Below are positions 1-8,982 of a stretch of DNA of 64,000 bases, piece by piece. The notes beneath the pieces were generated by a model. It ran no database searches and was not told the origin of the DNA. It saw nothing but the letters and a program-made list of their open reading frames with translations. Position 1 is the stretch's first letter, and the number at the start of each line of letters is the position of its first letter. The stretch is from assembly GCA_944385415.1 (NCBI GenBank), contig CALWXC010000016.1, positions 1-64,000 on the forward strand. Reading direction: 5' to 3'. The DNA is from an uncultured Oscillospiraceae bacterium (lineage in GTDB: Bacteria; Bacillota; Clostridia; Oscillospirales; Oscillospiraceae). The position numbers were made by a program, and so were the translations under genes.

Positions 1-8
1 AAATGATG

Positions 9-52
9 AGACAATCCCAGCTCTGAGAATCATTTCGGAGCTGGGATTGTCT
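9..52. terminator. Inverted repeat, terminator-like
   Basis: Perfect 15-bp inverted repeat (9-23 with 38-52) around a 14-nt loop. No clear T-run follows on the plus strand; on the minus strand the arm is followed by CATCATTT and the window edge. It may end a gene lying left of the window. Positions 53-117 hold nothing I can identify. Confidence 0.5.
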
Positions 53-117
53 ATGCGCCGTTACGTTTAACGCTTACCCTCCCACATTCCTTTGCCCCAT
101 CCCTCATCCAATTGGGG

Positions 118-146
118 TTGACAAATTCTGTTCTGTCTATTATATT
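118..146 (+). promoter_or_regulatory. Promoter of the ferredoxin-napH-arsR operon
   Basis: TTGACA (118-123), 17-nt spacer, TATATT (141-146): a near-consensus sigma-A promoter 43 nt before the ferredoxin start. Confidence 0.8.
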
Positions 147-150
147 AGTG

Positions 151-170
151 ATTGCTTAATTGCTTAATTA
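151..170 (+). promoter_or_regulatory. Tandem ATTGCTTA repeat, candidate ArsR operator
   Basis: ATTGCTTA occurs twice head-to-tail (151-158, 159-166), followed by ATTA, right at the expected transcription start and before the ribosome site. The operon ends in an ArsR-family gene, so autoregulation at this AT-rich repeat is a reasonable inference. Confidence 0.5.
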
Positions 171-188
171 TTTATGGAGGAACCCATT

Positions 189-395
189 ATGCCATCGAAA
201 CGACTGGCCGCCGTTGACAGCGGCCGCTGTGTGGCCTGCGGCAGCTGCTGCAAGGTCTGCCCCAAGGGCGCCGTCTCCGTCTGGCGCGGCGTCACCGCCG
301 TGGTGGACGGTACGCTGTGCATCGGCTGCGGCAAGTGTCAGAAAGAATGCCCCGCCGGGGCCATTGTCCTCAACAACCGGGAGGCCGCCGTATGA
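189..395 (+). CDS. 2[4Fe-4S] ferredoxin-type protein
   Basis: A 68-residue bacterial-type ferredoxin with two Cys-x2-Cys-x2-Cys-x3-Cys-Pro clusters (CVACGSCCKVCP and CIGCGKCQKECP), each expected to hold one 4Fe-4S centre. I start at the ATG at 189 rather than the in-frame ATG at 174, because the latter overlaps the GGAGG ribosome site (176-180). The stop overlaps the next gene's start (ATGA), so it is translationally coupled to the membrane Fe-S protein and probably passes electrons to or from it. The partner enzyme is unknown. Confidence 0.85.
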   Translation: MPSKRLAAVDSGRCVACGSCCKVCPKGAVSVWRGVTAVVDGTLCIGCGKCQKECPAGAIVLNNREAAV

Positions 396-1033
396 ACAAG
401 ACAAAACACTGGTACGACTATCTGTGGATTGTGACGCCCATCTATTTCGCCCTGGGCTTCTTCAACATTCTCTTTGCCTGGATCGGTATGATTTTCTTCT
501 GTCTCCCCCTGCTTATCGCTATTTTCGGCGGCAGCAAGCTCTATTGCAACCGCTACTGTGACCGGGGGCAATTTTTCACCCTCCTGGGCAAAAAGCTGAA
601 ACTGTCCCGCAATCACCCTACCCCCCGCTGGATTGGCTCCAAGTGGTTCCGGTACGGGTTCCTGATTTTCTTCTTTGCCATGTTCTTTCAGATGCTTTGG
701 GTGACGTATCTGGTGGGCTCCGGCGCCAACTCCGTCAGCGCCGCCGTCAAGCTGTTCTGGACCTTCCGGGTCCCCTGGGATTGGGCCTATCACGGCACCG
801 TCTTTGCCCCTTGGGTGGCCCAATTCGCCTTCGGCTTCTACGGTATGATGCTGACCTCCACCCTCATTGGTCTCATTGTCATGGTCCTATTCCAGCCCCG
901 CTCCTGGTGCGTCTTCTGCCCCATGGGCACCATGACCCAATGGATTTGCAAGCTGCGGGCCGGAAAAACACCGCCCCCCGCCTGCTCCGGCAGCTGCGCG
1001 TCCTGTTCCAAGGAGGGCTGCGGCCATGGCTGA
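392..1033 (+). CDS. NapH/CcoG-like membrane iron-sulfur protein
   Basis: 213 residues with about four or five hydrophobic segments. Cys motifs sit on the loops (YCNRYCDRG near residue 51 and CVFCPMGT near residue 171), and a Cys-rich tail ends the protein (CSGSCASCSKEGCG). This is the look of the NapH/NosR/CcoG group, in which membrane proteins carry cytoplasmic 4Fe-4S centres, but both motifs are shorter than the classic ones. It overlaps the ferredoxin by 4 nt and the ArsR gene by 8 nt. An electron-transfer role at the membrane is inferred; the substrate is unknown. Confidence 0.7.
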   Translation: MNKTKHWYDYLWIVTPIYFALGFFNILFAWIGMIFFCLPLLIAIFGGSKLYCNRYCDRGQFFTLLGKKLKLSRNHPTPRWIGSKWFRYGFLIFFFAMFFQMLWVTYLVGSGANSVSAAVKLFWTFRVPWDWAYHGTVFAPWVAQFAFGFYGMMLTSTLIGLIVMVLFQPRSWCVFCPMGTMTQWICKLRAGKTPPPACSGSCASCSKEGCGHG

Positions 1034-1316
1034 GCTGCGGGAACAGGCCAAGGCCGTGGCGGCCCTCCTGGGGCAGCTGGCCAATGAAAACCGGCTGCTG
1101 ATTCTCTGCGCCCTGCTGGAAGGCCCCAAAACCGTGGGCCAACTGGGCGAGGCCGTCCCACACATCACCGGTCCGGCCCTGTCGCAACATCTGCAAAAGC
1201 TCCGGGCGGCGGGTTTGGTGGACAGCACCAAGCACGGCCAGTTTGTGGAGTATCAGATTGCCGACCAACGGTTATACGACCTGATGGAACAGCTGAAATC
1301 CCTGTACTGTGCATAA
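1026..1316 (+). CDS. ArsR-family winged-helix regulator
   Basis: 96 residues with an ArsR-type fold: the LANENRLLILCALLEGPKTV segment, then a recognition helix around ITGPALSQHLQKL and a wing near DSTKHGQFVEY. The classical metal site of ArsR/SmtB (ELCVCDL in helix 3) is absent; the only cysteines are in ILCALL and at the C-terminal YCA. It may therefore sense something other than arsenite, for example redox state or an Fe-S cluster, but this is inference. It is the last gene of the operon and overlaps its neighbour by 8 nt. Confidence 0.8.
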   Translation: MAELREQAKAVAALLGQLANENRLLILCALLEGPKTVGQLGEAVPHITGPALSQHLQKLRAAGLVDSTKHGQFVEYQIADQRLYDLMEQLKSLYCA

Positions 1317-1323
1317 CAAACAA

Positions 1324-1370
1324 CGCCCACAGGCATACCCCATTTCCGGTACGCCTGTGGGCGATTTTTT
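1324..1370 (+). terminator. Rho-independent terminator after arsR
   Basis: 11-bp GC-rich stem (1324-1334 with 1353-1363), extended by an inner TACC/GGTA pairing, then T6. Ends the Fe-S operon. Confidence 0.85.
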
Positions 1371-1400
1371 GGAACTTTTTCTGTCAAAAACCGTCTATGT

Positions 1401-2333
1401 TTAGGAAAACGGCTCTACAACCATCTGGGTATACAGGTCCGCCACGTCGTTCATTGTCACCGGTGCGCCACTGGTACAGGCCGCGTGGGCCATGCTGACG
1501 GCCACGGCCCGCCGGGCCGTATCCTGCCATGCCGTCCCCTGCTCCAGGTCCCACAGGACGCTGGCCAACAGCGCGTCGGCTGCGCCGCGAGCTGCCGCCG
1601 TCTCCAGAATGGGACCACAAACATGAAAACTCTCCCCTGCCGTGACAAACAGCGCCTCCCGGTGGCTCAGCGTCACCACCACCCGTTCCACGCCGTTAGC
1701 CGCCACGGTACGGGCTGCCGCCGCCAGGGCTTCCCGGTCCGGCAGCTCCTTTTCACACAACGCCTCCAGCTGGGCCCGGTCAGGCCGGATGACCGTGGGA
1801 CCGGCGGCCACACCGATTTTCATGGCCATGCCCGTCGTATCCAAGGCCGTCCGAATACCCCGGTCCCGGAGGATTGTAATCCAATCAGCCAGCTGATGGT
1901 CCGTGACACCGGGAGGATTCTTCCCGGCAAAGACCACCGTATCCCCAATCCGGACCTGTTCCTCCAGCTTTTCCCACAGCTCCTGGAGATTTTCCGCCGT
2001 CACCGGCTGGCCCGGCTCCAGAATCCGGGTGCAGGTGTCGTTGTCCGGGTCCAGAATGGTGAGATTGGTCCGGGTTTCATTGGCGGTAAAGGTGAAGTCA
2101 TTGGGCACGCCCAGCAAATCCAACTGGTCGCGAATCCAGTCTCCCGCAGCGCCGCCGATCAGGCCCATGGCCACGGTACGAGCCCCCAACCCCTGGAGCA
2201 CGCTGGATATCTGGATGCCCTGCCCCCCCGGCGACTGCCGGGAACGCTCCGTCATGCCCACACCGTCCACCTCAAAGTCCCGCACCACCGAGACTTTATC
2301 CAGGGCCGGATGCAACGTTACCGTAAAAATCAT
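1401..2333 (-). CDS. PfkB-family sugar kinase-like protein, FruK/LacC type, with altered motifs
   Basis: 310 residues, full length for 1-phosphofructokinase/tagatose-6-phosphate kinase, starting with the typical ITVTLNPALD-like segment (IFTVTLHPALDKV). Every hallmark motif is changed: GGKGxN reads GGQGIQ (36-41), the KPNxxE site reads RPDRAQ (near 183-188), the ATP-loop glycines are lost (TLSHREALF, 221-229), and the anion-hole GAGD reads GAAD (250-253), although Asp253, the expected base, is kept. It may phosphorylate an unusual substrate or have lost activity. It is monocistronic with its own promoter; no PTS genes are nearby. Confidence 0.75.
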   Translation of the reverse strand: MIFTVTLHPALDKVSVVRDFEVDGVGMTERSRQSPGGQGIQISSVLQGLGARTVAMGLIGGAAGDWIRDQLDLLGVPNDFTFTANETRTNLTILDPDNDTCTRILEPGQPVTAENLQELWEKLEEQVRIGDTVVFAGKNPPGVTDHQLADWITILRDRGIRTALDTTGMAMKIGVAAGPTVIRPDRAQLEALCEKELPDREALAAAARTVAANGVERVVVTLSHREALFVTAGESFHVCGPILETAAARGAADALLASVLWDLEQGTAWQDTARRAVAVSMAHAACTSGAPVTMNDVADLYTQMVVEPFS

Positions 2334-2368
2334 ACTGACTTCTCCTGTTTCTTTTATGGATATCTACC

Positions 2369-2397
2369 ATTATAATCGCTTTCCCCCAAAATGTAAA
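2369..2397 (-). promoter_or_regulatory. Promoter of the PfkB-like gene
   Basis: Read on the minus strand: TTTACA (2397-2392), 17-nt spacer, TATAAT (2374-2369), 35 nt before the start codon. Confidence 0.75.
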
Positions 2398-2479
2398 TGA
2401 AAATCCCATCCTTCGGCGCCTTCCCCAGAAACTGGCTGCATTGTTTCCACATTCTTAACATTTCCCCGGCAAAACCGTA

Positions 2480-2508
2480 TTTACACCACCCGGCAATCGT
2501 GGTATCAT
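2480..2508 (+). promoter_or_regulatory. Promoter of the phosphodiester glycosidase gene
   Basis: TTTACA (2480-2485), 17-nt spacer, TATCAT (2503-2508), about 55 nt before the TTG start. Confidence 0.65.
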
Positions 2509-2562
2509 AGTGCGTGACGGTTTTTTCGACCGGAACCGACAACATTTGATTGGAGTGACATC

Positions 2563-3843
2563 TTGAGTCAGGTGAAGCTATTTGGCGGCAAAAGCAGACG
2601 GGCCGCCCCTCAGTCCTCCGCCCCCAAGGAGCGGAAAAAGAAGCAGCGCTCGCCGCTGAAACTCATTATGGTGATCCTCACCATTCTGGCCGTGCTGGAG
2701 TGCGGCTACTTTGTCTGCGTCTATTCCGACATTCCTTTTATCGCCAAATGGCGGGAGATCTACATTCAAACGGCCATGGACACCATGCGCCATCAGTGGT
2801 TGGCCAAAGCCTTTATTCCTCAGGGCGTCATTGAAGAGGCCATGGCAAGCCGCGCCGCCGCCATGCAGGAGCAGACGGAACACAACTCGTCGGACAACTG
2901 GGCCGACAACCAGCAATCCACTGACACCGCTCCCAAACCCACCACACCGGAAAACACCGTGACGGAGGACCCGGAAAAGACCGCCTTCTATGAACTGTTC
3001 TGGGAAATTGACCCCAACTCCATGGACGCCTACTTAAAGCAGCATCCCGAAGCGCTGGACAACGGCTGGGATGAAATTTACATCAATGAAGCCGGTCTGG
3101 ACGACGAGGGCACCTCCATCCAGACCACCATGGGCGAACAGGTGCTGGCCATTGACGTGCCCAACCAGATTCTTCTGGTCCGGGTCAAGGGCAGCGGTTA
3201 CCGGGGCGTCCTGGCCGTAGCCAAGGACCCCAGCCGCCTGTCTGTGGAGATGTCCGACGGGATCGGCTCTTACGGTCAGTACGCCGGTACCATTGCGAAA
3301 AACAACAACGGCGTCCTGGCCATGACCGGCAGCGGCTTTATCGATCCGGACGGCGTGGGCAACGGCGGCCTGTTGGCCGGTTACTGCATGTCCAACGGTG
3401 AGGGTATGGGGTCTCATTACGGCTGGAGCTACAAGCGGGTGGAGCTGCGGGAGGACAACTACCTCTATATCGTAGACGCGTCGGCGCCGGTCCATGAGGA
3501 CACCACCGACGCCGTGGAGTTTACCCCGGCCCTGATTGTAGACGGCAAAGTGCTGGCTACCAGCGGCTACAACGCCTTGAATCCCCGGACCCTCATCGGT
3601 CAGTCCGACAAGGGCGAAATCCTGATGATGGTCGTTGAGGGCCGTCTGGTCCAGTCCGTGGGCATCACCGTGGACGACTGCGCCCCCATCCTGCTGGACC
3701 ATGGCTGTATGCAGGCTTTGAACCTGGACGGCGGCACCAGCTCCATCCTCTGGTATGACGGCGAATATGTGACCCAGTGTTCCAACACGGCCCTTCCCGA
3801 GGGACGGCTGCTGCCCAACGCGTTCGTTTACAAAGCACAATAA
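2563..3843 (+). CDS. Membrane-anchored phosphodiester glycosidase family protein (NAGPA domain)
   Basis: 426 residues. A basic cytoplasmic N-terminus is followed by one membrane segment (about 32-52), a polar, proline-rich linker (about 95-145) and a C-terminal NAGPA-type domain. The domain is recognised by GYRGVLAVAKDPSRL, the Asp/Gly-rich NPRTLIGQSDKGEILMMVVEG and the NLDGGTSSILWYDG end motif. Related enzymes cleave GlcNAc-1-phosphodiester links in glycopolymers, so an extracellular cell-wall role is likely. The start is TTG, preceded by GGAGTG at 2552. It is a single-gene unit with its own promoter and terminator. Confidence 0.85.
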   Translation: MSQVKLFGGKSRRAAPQSSAPKERKKKQRSPLKLIMVILTILAVLECGYFVCVYSDIPFIAKWREIYIQTAMDTMRHQWLAKAFIPQGVIEEAMASRAAAMQEQTEHNSSDNWADNQQSTDTAPKPTTPENTVTEDPEKTAFYELFWEIDPNSMDAYLKQHPEALDNGWDEIYINEAGLDDEGTSIQTTMGEQVLAIDVPNQILLVRVKGSGYRGVLAVAKDPSRLSVEMSDGIGSYGQYAGTIAKNNNGVLAMTGSGFIDPDGVGNGGLLAGYCMSNGEGMGSHYGWSYKRVELREDNYLYIVDASAPVHEDTTDAVEFTPALIVDGKVLATSGYNALNPRTLIGQSDKGEILMMVVEGRLVQSVGITVDDCAPILLDHGCMQALNLDGGTSSILWYDGEYVTQCSNTALPEGRLLPNAFVYKAQ

Positions 3844-3853
3844 CCGATGAAAT

Positions 3854-3896
3854 TTGCCCCGGATTCCCTTGGGAATCCGGGGCAATGGTTTTTATT
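3854..3896. terminator. Terminator between converging genes
   Basis: 15-bp stem (3854-3868 with 3871-3885) followed by a T-rich tract on the plus strand. It uses the same CCCCGGATTCC core as the hairpins at 17753 and 21175. It probably serves both strands, since the minus-strand gene ends at 3892. Confidence 0.8.
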
Positions 3897-4326
3897 TGGG
3901 CTGTGATTCCGCCACATACAGAATGTAATGGACAGGGTCATAGAGCAGAACCAATTGGGCGTCACCGTCGGTCAGCTGGTAGCCCAGCCAGTCCCCCACC
4001 GGCGGCGTGGGGGCGTCAGCGGGGGCAATGGCCGTAAAGTCCGCGGCCATTGCCTCGTCCACCGGTTCCCATTTGGCCAGCAGATCGGCAATGGATTTGC
4101 TGTAGGTCAGCTGGGCATACAGGATGCCGTCCGTTTCCAGACGGTCGTCCACCTCCTTGGTGTAGCCGTCGGGAAGACCCGCTCCCCAGCGGTCGGCCAG
4201 CTCCAGACTGAGACTGTCCTGGCTGCCCCGCAGCTGTTCAATTTTGTTGCTGGTGGAGCGGTAGACAAAAAAGCCGCCTACCAGGACTACCAATACCACG
4301 GTTATGATGCGGACATAACGGTTCAT
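3892..4326 (-). CDS. Small membrane-anchored protein of unknown function
   Basis: 144 residues: a short N-terminus, one membrane segment (about 6-23, IITVVLVVLVGGFFVY) and an outside domain of about 115 residues, with no family I recognise. The ATG at 4326 is chosen over the ATG at 4341, because the latter overlaps the GGAGG ribosome site. It lies downstream of polC on the same strand but is separated by a 340-bp hairpin-rich repeat, so it may or may not share that transcript. Confidence 0.65.
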   Translation of the reverse strand: MNRYVRIITVVLVVLVGGFFVYRSTSNKIEQLRGSQDSLSLELADRWGAGLPDGYTKEVDDRLETDGILYAQLTYSKSIADLLAKWEPVDEAMAADFTAIAPADAPTPPVGDWLGYQLTDGDAQLVLLYDPVHYILYVAESQPK

Positions 4327-4363
4327 ATCAAGTTCCTCCATGGGAAGATGGGATGTATCGTTG

Positions 4364-4664
4364 GGGGGTTAACGCGGCGGGGGCAAGCCCCCGCCCTACG
4401 AGAACATACGGAACCCGCTCCCGGCGGGGCTGTGGGGCCTTTGGCCCTCTCACCGCAACAATGCGAAGCATGGATTGAGGGCGCTGCCGCACGCCTTCCA
4501 GCCCACCGCACCAAATCATTTAAAACAAAACTCCCCCAAAATCTAAAAGTTTTACTCGATTTTTTTCAAAAAATCGCAGGGGTCCAGGGGGCAGCGCCCC
4601 CGGTCGCCCGTCGCAACGGGCGAAATACCCGCGCCTCGCAAGGCGCGAAACTCCCTCTGTCCGA
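4364..4664 (-). repeat. Composite intergenic hairpin element, copy A
   Basis: Fills the gap between polC and the next gene. In order from the polC stop, on the minus strand: two 25-nt hairpin modules (4654-4630, 4629-4605), a GGGGGC/GCCCCC hairpin (near 4585-4602), a CGATTTTTT/AAAAAATCG inverted repeat (near 4557-4576), a conserved block containing ATGCGAAGCAT (near 4460-4475) and a GGCGGGGG stem with CAAG loop (4376-4395). The same parts recur at eight other sites in the window. Confidence 0.8.
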
Positions 4665-4666
4665 AC

Positions 4667-7600
4667 TCAGAACAACGAAACCTGGCTGGTGTCAGGCATG
4701 TCGCCGAACGCACCGGCGGCGCGGAGGTTTTCAATGTGGGTTTTGGAGACCTTGGGGCAGGCGGCGGAAAATTCCTCGATGGAGATAAAGCGTTTGCCTT
4801 TGCGGCCCTCGACAATGTCCCAGGCGGCGGTTTCGCCCAGGCCGGACACCGATACGAAGGGCGGCAGCAGTTTGCCGTCCTGAATCTTGAACTTCAATGC
4901 CTCGGATTCATAGAGGTCCATGGGCAGGAAGTCGAAGCCCCGGAGGTAGAATTCATAGCAGACTTCCAGGGTGGTTTTCAAGTCGTCGTCCTTGTCGGTG
5001 GCGTCGGGGTTGTGGTTGATCTCCTGGATTTTCTCCTTGACCAGATCGATGCCGTGACACATCATGGCAGCGTCAAAGCCGCCCTTCTGGCTGCGGCGGT
5101 AGAAATAGGCCGCGTAGAACGCCAAAGGCTCATGGACTTTGAACCAGGCAATCCGAAACGCCATCATCACATAGGCCACGGCGTGGGCCTTGGGGAACAG
5201 GTATTTGATCTTCTTGCAGGATTCAATGTACCATGTAGGCACACCGGCATCGATCATCTCCTGTTCCGCGCCCTCGGGCAGTCCCCTGCCCTTACGGACC
5301 GATTCCATGATCTTAAAGGACCGCTTTTCCGGCATACCGTTGGCAATCAGATAGTTCATGATATCGTCGCGGCAGCCGATGGCGTCCTTAACCGACGCCG
5401 TACCGGACACGATCAGGTCCCGGGCGTTGCCCAACCAAACGTCGGTGCCGTGGGAGAAGCCGGACAGACGAATGAGAACGTCAAATTCATGGGGCTGGGT
5501 GTCCACCAGCATGCCGCGGGTAAAGCTGGTGCCGAACTCGGGAATGGCACAGGTGCCGACGGGGCCCAACAGCGGGTCATCCTCAAAGCCCAGAATCTTG
5601 CTGGAGGTGAAAATGGACATGGTATCCTTGTCATCCAGGGGGATTTCCTGGGCATTGACGCCGGTCAAATCCTCCATCATGCGGATCATGGTGGGATCAT
5701 CGTGACCCAGCATGTCCAGTTTCAGGAGGTTTTCCTCCATGGAGTGGTATTCAAAATGGGTGGTGATGATATCGGATTTGGGGTCGTCGGCCGGGTGCTG
5801 GACAGGACAGAAGTCCCAAATCTCATTTTCCTGGGGAATGACCACCAGACCGCCGGGGTGCTGGCCCGTGGTGCGCTTGACGCCGACACAGCCGGCGGCC
5901 AGACGGTTTTCCTCGGCCTTGGGCACCGTGCGATGGCGCTCGTCCAGATACTTTTTGGCGTAGCCGTAGGCGGTTTTCTCGGCCACGGTACCGATGGTAC
6001 CGGCGCGGAACACATGGCTGGCGCCGAACATCTCCACACAGTAGGCGTGAGCCCGTGCCTGATATTCACCGGAGAAATTCAGGTCGATATCGGGGACCTT
6101 ATCGCCGCCGAAGCCCAGGAACGTCTCAAAGGGGATATTGAATCCGTCCTTGTCCAGCTTGGCCCCGCACTCAGGACAGTCGGCGTCGGGCAAATCCGCG
6201 CCGCAGGCGGCGGTTTTGGGCACGTCGAAGGTACAGTATTTGCAGTTGGGACACCGGTAGTGGGGCGGGAACGAGTTAACCTCCGTGATGCCGGACATAT
6301 AGGCCACAATGGACGAACCGACGGAACCACGGGAGCCGACCAGATAGCCGTGCTCCAGAGAGTTCTGGACCAGCTTCTGGGCCGACATATAGATCACGTC
6401 GTAGTGACAGGAGATAATGTCATGGAGCTCCGTCTCCACGCGGTCCGTGACCAGTTTGGGCGGATTTTCACCATAGAGCCGGTGCATTTTGCCATAGACC
6501 AGGGATTTCAAATCCTCCACGGAATTTTCGATGGAGGGGGCGAATAGGTTATGGGGAACGGGCCGCAGCAGTTCGCACATATCGGCGATACGGTTGGGGT
6601 TTTCCACGACGATTTCCCGCGCCACGTCCTCCCCCAGATAGGAGAACTCGGCCAACATTTCGTCGGTGGTGCGGAAGTACAGGGGCAGCTCCCGGTCACA
6701 GTCCTCGAAGCCCTTGGACGCCAGGAGCATCCGCCGATAGATTTCATCCTCGGGATTGAGAAAGTGGACGTCGCCGGTGGCAACGACGGGTTTCCCCAGC
6801 TCCTTGCCCAGACTGACAATGGTACGGTTGAAGTCCCGCAGCTGTTCCTCATCCTCGGCCAGACCCTTGTCCAGCATAAACCGGTTATTGCACAGGGGCT
6901 GAATCTCCAAAAAGTCATAGAAGGACGCCAGACGCAGCAATTCCTCCCGGCTTTTGCCGTCAATGACAGCCTGGAACAGTTCGCCCGCCTCACAGGCGGA
7001 ACCGATAATCAGGCCCTCCCGCCACCGCAGCAGCTCCGACTTGGGCATTCTGGGGCGGCGTTTGAAGTATTTCAGATTGGAATAGGACACCAGCCGGTAG
7101 AGGTTCCGCAAACCGGTCTGGTTTTTGGCAAAGAGAATGATATGGCGGGTGTTGCGGCCATCGATGCGGGAACCGCTGCGGAGCGTCGCCATCAGGGGGT
7201 TCAGCTGCTGGACCTGGGATACGCCCCGCTCCTCTACCATGGCAAAGAATTTCCGCAGCATATGGGCCACGGTCATGGCGTCGTCCACGGCCCGATGGTG
7301 GTTGAACTCCGGCAGCTCCAGAGCTTCAGCTACAATATTCAGCTTGTGCTTATTCAGCTCCGGCAGCAGATTTTGGGCCATAATCAGGGTATCGATGTAG
7401 GTGGGGTGATACTCGATGCCCAACCGTTGGCAGGCGGCCTGGATAAAGCCCACATCAAAGTCGGCGTTATGGGCCGCCAGGACCCGGTCCCCGCAGAATG
7501 CCAGGAATTTCGGCAGGACCTCTTCGATGGGCGGGGCATCCTTTAACATATCGTCGGTGATGCCCGTCAAATCGATGATCTGTTGGCTCAGCTTGCGGCC

Positions 7601-8980
7601 CGGATTGACAAAGGTCTGAAACTGGTCGATGATCTCGCCGTTTTTATAGATAGCTGCACCGATTTCCGTGATGACTTCCGTTTTATTGGACAGGCCCGTG
7701 GTTTCCAGGTCGAAGGCCACAAACTCCCCGTCCAATCCCGCGTCGCCGGTGCCATGGACCACCACCCGGTCATCCACATCGTTGACGTAGTAGCCCTCCA
7801 CGCCGTAGAGGATTTTTATATTTTCGTCGGTACCGGCCACCTTGGCTTTACCCGCCGCTTTCATGGCCTCAGGGAAGGACTGGAGACAGCCGTGGTCCGT
7901 AATGGCGATGGCCTTATGGCCCCACTTGGCCGCCTGTTTCACGGCGGCGGTGGTGGAGGTCAGTCCGTCCATGGATGACATGGACGTATGTAGGTGCAGT
8001 TCCACCCGCTTTTCACCGGGAGCTGTATCCTTTCGCTGGGGCATGGCTCCTATCATGATGCCCTGGGGCTGCAACACCATTTCATTGTCGTAACGGTCAA
8101 AGGTCATCTTGCCCTGGATTTTCACGGCCATGCCCACCTGGACCTTCTCAATGATGGGCTGGGCCTTGGCGTTCTCCATAAACTGGTGGACTCGGACGGA
8201 ACTGGTGTTATCGGTGACATCGAAGCTGACCACCCAGGCGTTGCGCTTTTTCAGTTCCTTGTGGTTGATGGCAAAGACCTGGCCCTCCACGATGATGCGG
8301 AACATATCCAGGGTCAAATCCTTCATGGCCGTCACTTCGCCCCGGAACGGTTTGCCGTAAATGACATCGGCGGACACATCCAACGTCGGGGCGCTGCGGT
8401 GCTTCTTCTCGCCCTTGTCCTTGTCCGGCGGCGGGGCCAATTCCAGTTTGGCCACAGTCTCCGCCCGGAGGCGGGCCGTTTCCGCGAACAGGTCCGCGTC
8501 ATCGGCCAGACTGCCCCGCTCCACGTCAATCTCTATGTCCCGGCCGAACCGGTCCTGGAGATAGCGGACGGCGGCGGGCAGATGGGGCAAGAGGTCATTT
8601 TTGCCGTTGGCCCGCAGATGGGCCGTCAACTTGTCCCCCTCCAACGTCCAGGTGGCCCCGGCCAGGGTGGAGGACGCCATGGGATAGACCCGGTTCAGGA
8701 CCCAGGTCAATTCCGTAAAGTCCATCTGGGAAAGACACTCACCGGGAAACCGCGGGTGCAGCTTCACCCGCCGGATGGCAAACTGTTTTTCCAGCGCCCG
8801 CTCCGTCTCCCCCAGACATTTGGCCGGGACATACTGGGGCATGGCCAGATAGACGGCCACGGTGCGGCGCTCCATATCAATTTCCGCATGGCAAACGGCA
8901 GCCTGCTGAAAAGCAGGCTGCTGTTCCTCCGGCGGCGCGTAGCCCCGGAACATATCGAGAAAATAAACGGTTTTTTCCAT
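4667..8980 (-). CDS. polC: DNA polymerase III PolC-type alpha subunit
   Basis: 1437 residues, the normal PolC length. Order: N-terminal domain, OB-fold (about 210-310), PHP domain starting at VELHLHTSMSSMDGL (327-340), a 3'-5' exonuclease inserted into the PHP domain (FDLETTGLS from about 423, DEDDh type with HNADFD and HRAVDDAMT), the rest of PHP, a CxxC-type zinc site (CPNCKYC, CPEC), and the polymerase core with PDIDLNF. It is the main lagging-strand replicase in low-GC Gram-positives. It is the last canonical gene of the pyrH cluster, 2 nt after ispG. Confidence 0.98.
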   Translation of the reverse strand: MEKTVYFLDMFRGYAPPEEQQPAFQQAAVCHAEIDMERRTVAVYLAMPQYVPAKCLGETERALEKQFAIRRVKLHPRFPGECLSQMDFTELTWVLNRVYPMASSTLAGATWTLEGDKLTAHLRANGKNDLLPHLPAAVRYLQDRFGRDIEIDVERGSLADDADLFAETARLRAETVAKLELAPPPDKDKGEKKHRSAPTLDVSADVIYGKPFRGEVTAMKDLTLDMFRIIVEGQVFAINHKELKKRNAWVVSFDVTDNTSSVRVHQFMENAKAQPIIEKVQVGMAVKIQGKMTFDRYDNEMVLQPQGIMIGAMPQRKDTAPGEKRVELHLHTSMSSMDGLTSTTAAVKQAAKWGHKAIAITDHGCLQSFPEAMKAAGKAKVAGTDENIKILYGVEGYYVNDVDDRVVVHGTGDAGLDGEFVAFDLETTGLSNKTEVITEIGAAIYKNGEIIDQFQTFVNPGRKLSQQIIDLTGITDDMLKDAPPIEEVLPKFLAFCGDRVLAAHNADFDVGFIQAACQRLGIEYHPTYIDTLIMAQNLLPELNKHKLNIVAEALELPEFNHHRAVDDAMTVAHMLRKFFAMVEERGVSQVQQLNPLMATLRSGSRIDGRNTRHIILFAKNQTGLRNLYRLVSYSNLKYFKRRPRMPKSELLRWREGLIIGSACEAGELFQAVIDGKSREELLRLASFYDFLEIQPLCNNRFMLDKGLAEDEEQLRDFNRTIVSLGKELGKPVVATGDVHFLNPEDEIYRRMLLASKGFEDCDRELPLYFRTTDEMLAEFSYLGEDVAREIVVENPNRIADMCELLRPVPHNLFAPSIENSVEDLKSLVYGKMHRLYGENPPKLVTDRVETELHDIISCHYDVIYMSAQKLVQNSLEHGYLVGSRGSVGSSIVAYMSGITEVNSFPPHYRCPNCKYCTFDVPKTAACGADLPDADCPECGAKLDKDGFNIPFETFLGFGGDKVPDIDLNFSGEYQARAHAYCVEMFGASHVFRAGTIGTVAEKTAYGYAKKYLDERHRTVPKAEENRLAAGCVGVKRTTGQHPGGLVVIPQENEIWDFCPVQHPADDPKSDIITTHFEYHSMEENLLKLDMLGHDDPTMIRMMEDLTGVNAQEIPLDDKDTMSIFTSSKILGFEDDPLLGPVGTCAIPEFGTSFTRGMLVDTQPHEFDVLIRLSGFSHGTDVWLGNARDLIVSGTASVKDAIGCRDDIMNYLIANGMPEKRSFKIMESVRKGRGLPEGAEQEMIDAGVPTWYIESCKKIKYLFPKAHAVAYVMMAFRIAWFKVHEPLAFYAAYFYRRSQKGGFDAAMMCHGIDLVKEKIQEINHNPDATDKDDDLKTTLEVCYEFYLRGFDFLPMDLYESEALKFKIQDGKLLPPFVSVSGLGETAAWDIVEGRKGKRFISIEEFSAACPKVSKTHIENLRAAGAFGDMPDTSQVSLF

Positions 8981-8982
8981 GA

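Noticed and set aside
4736..6547. 603-codon open frame on the plus strand inside polC
   Set aside because: Antisense shadow of a conserved gene in GC-rich DNA; no ribosome site and a low-complexity Gly/His/Val composition.
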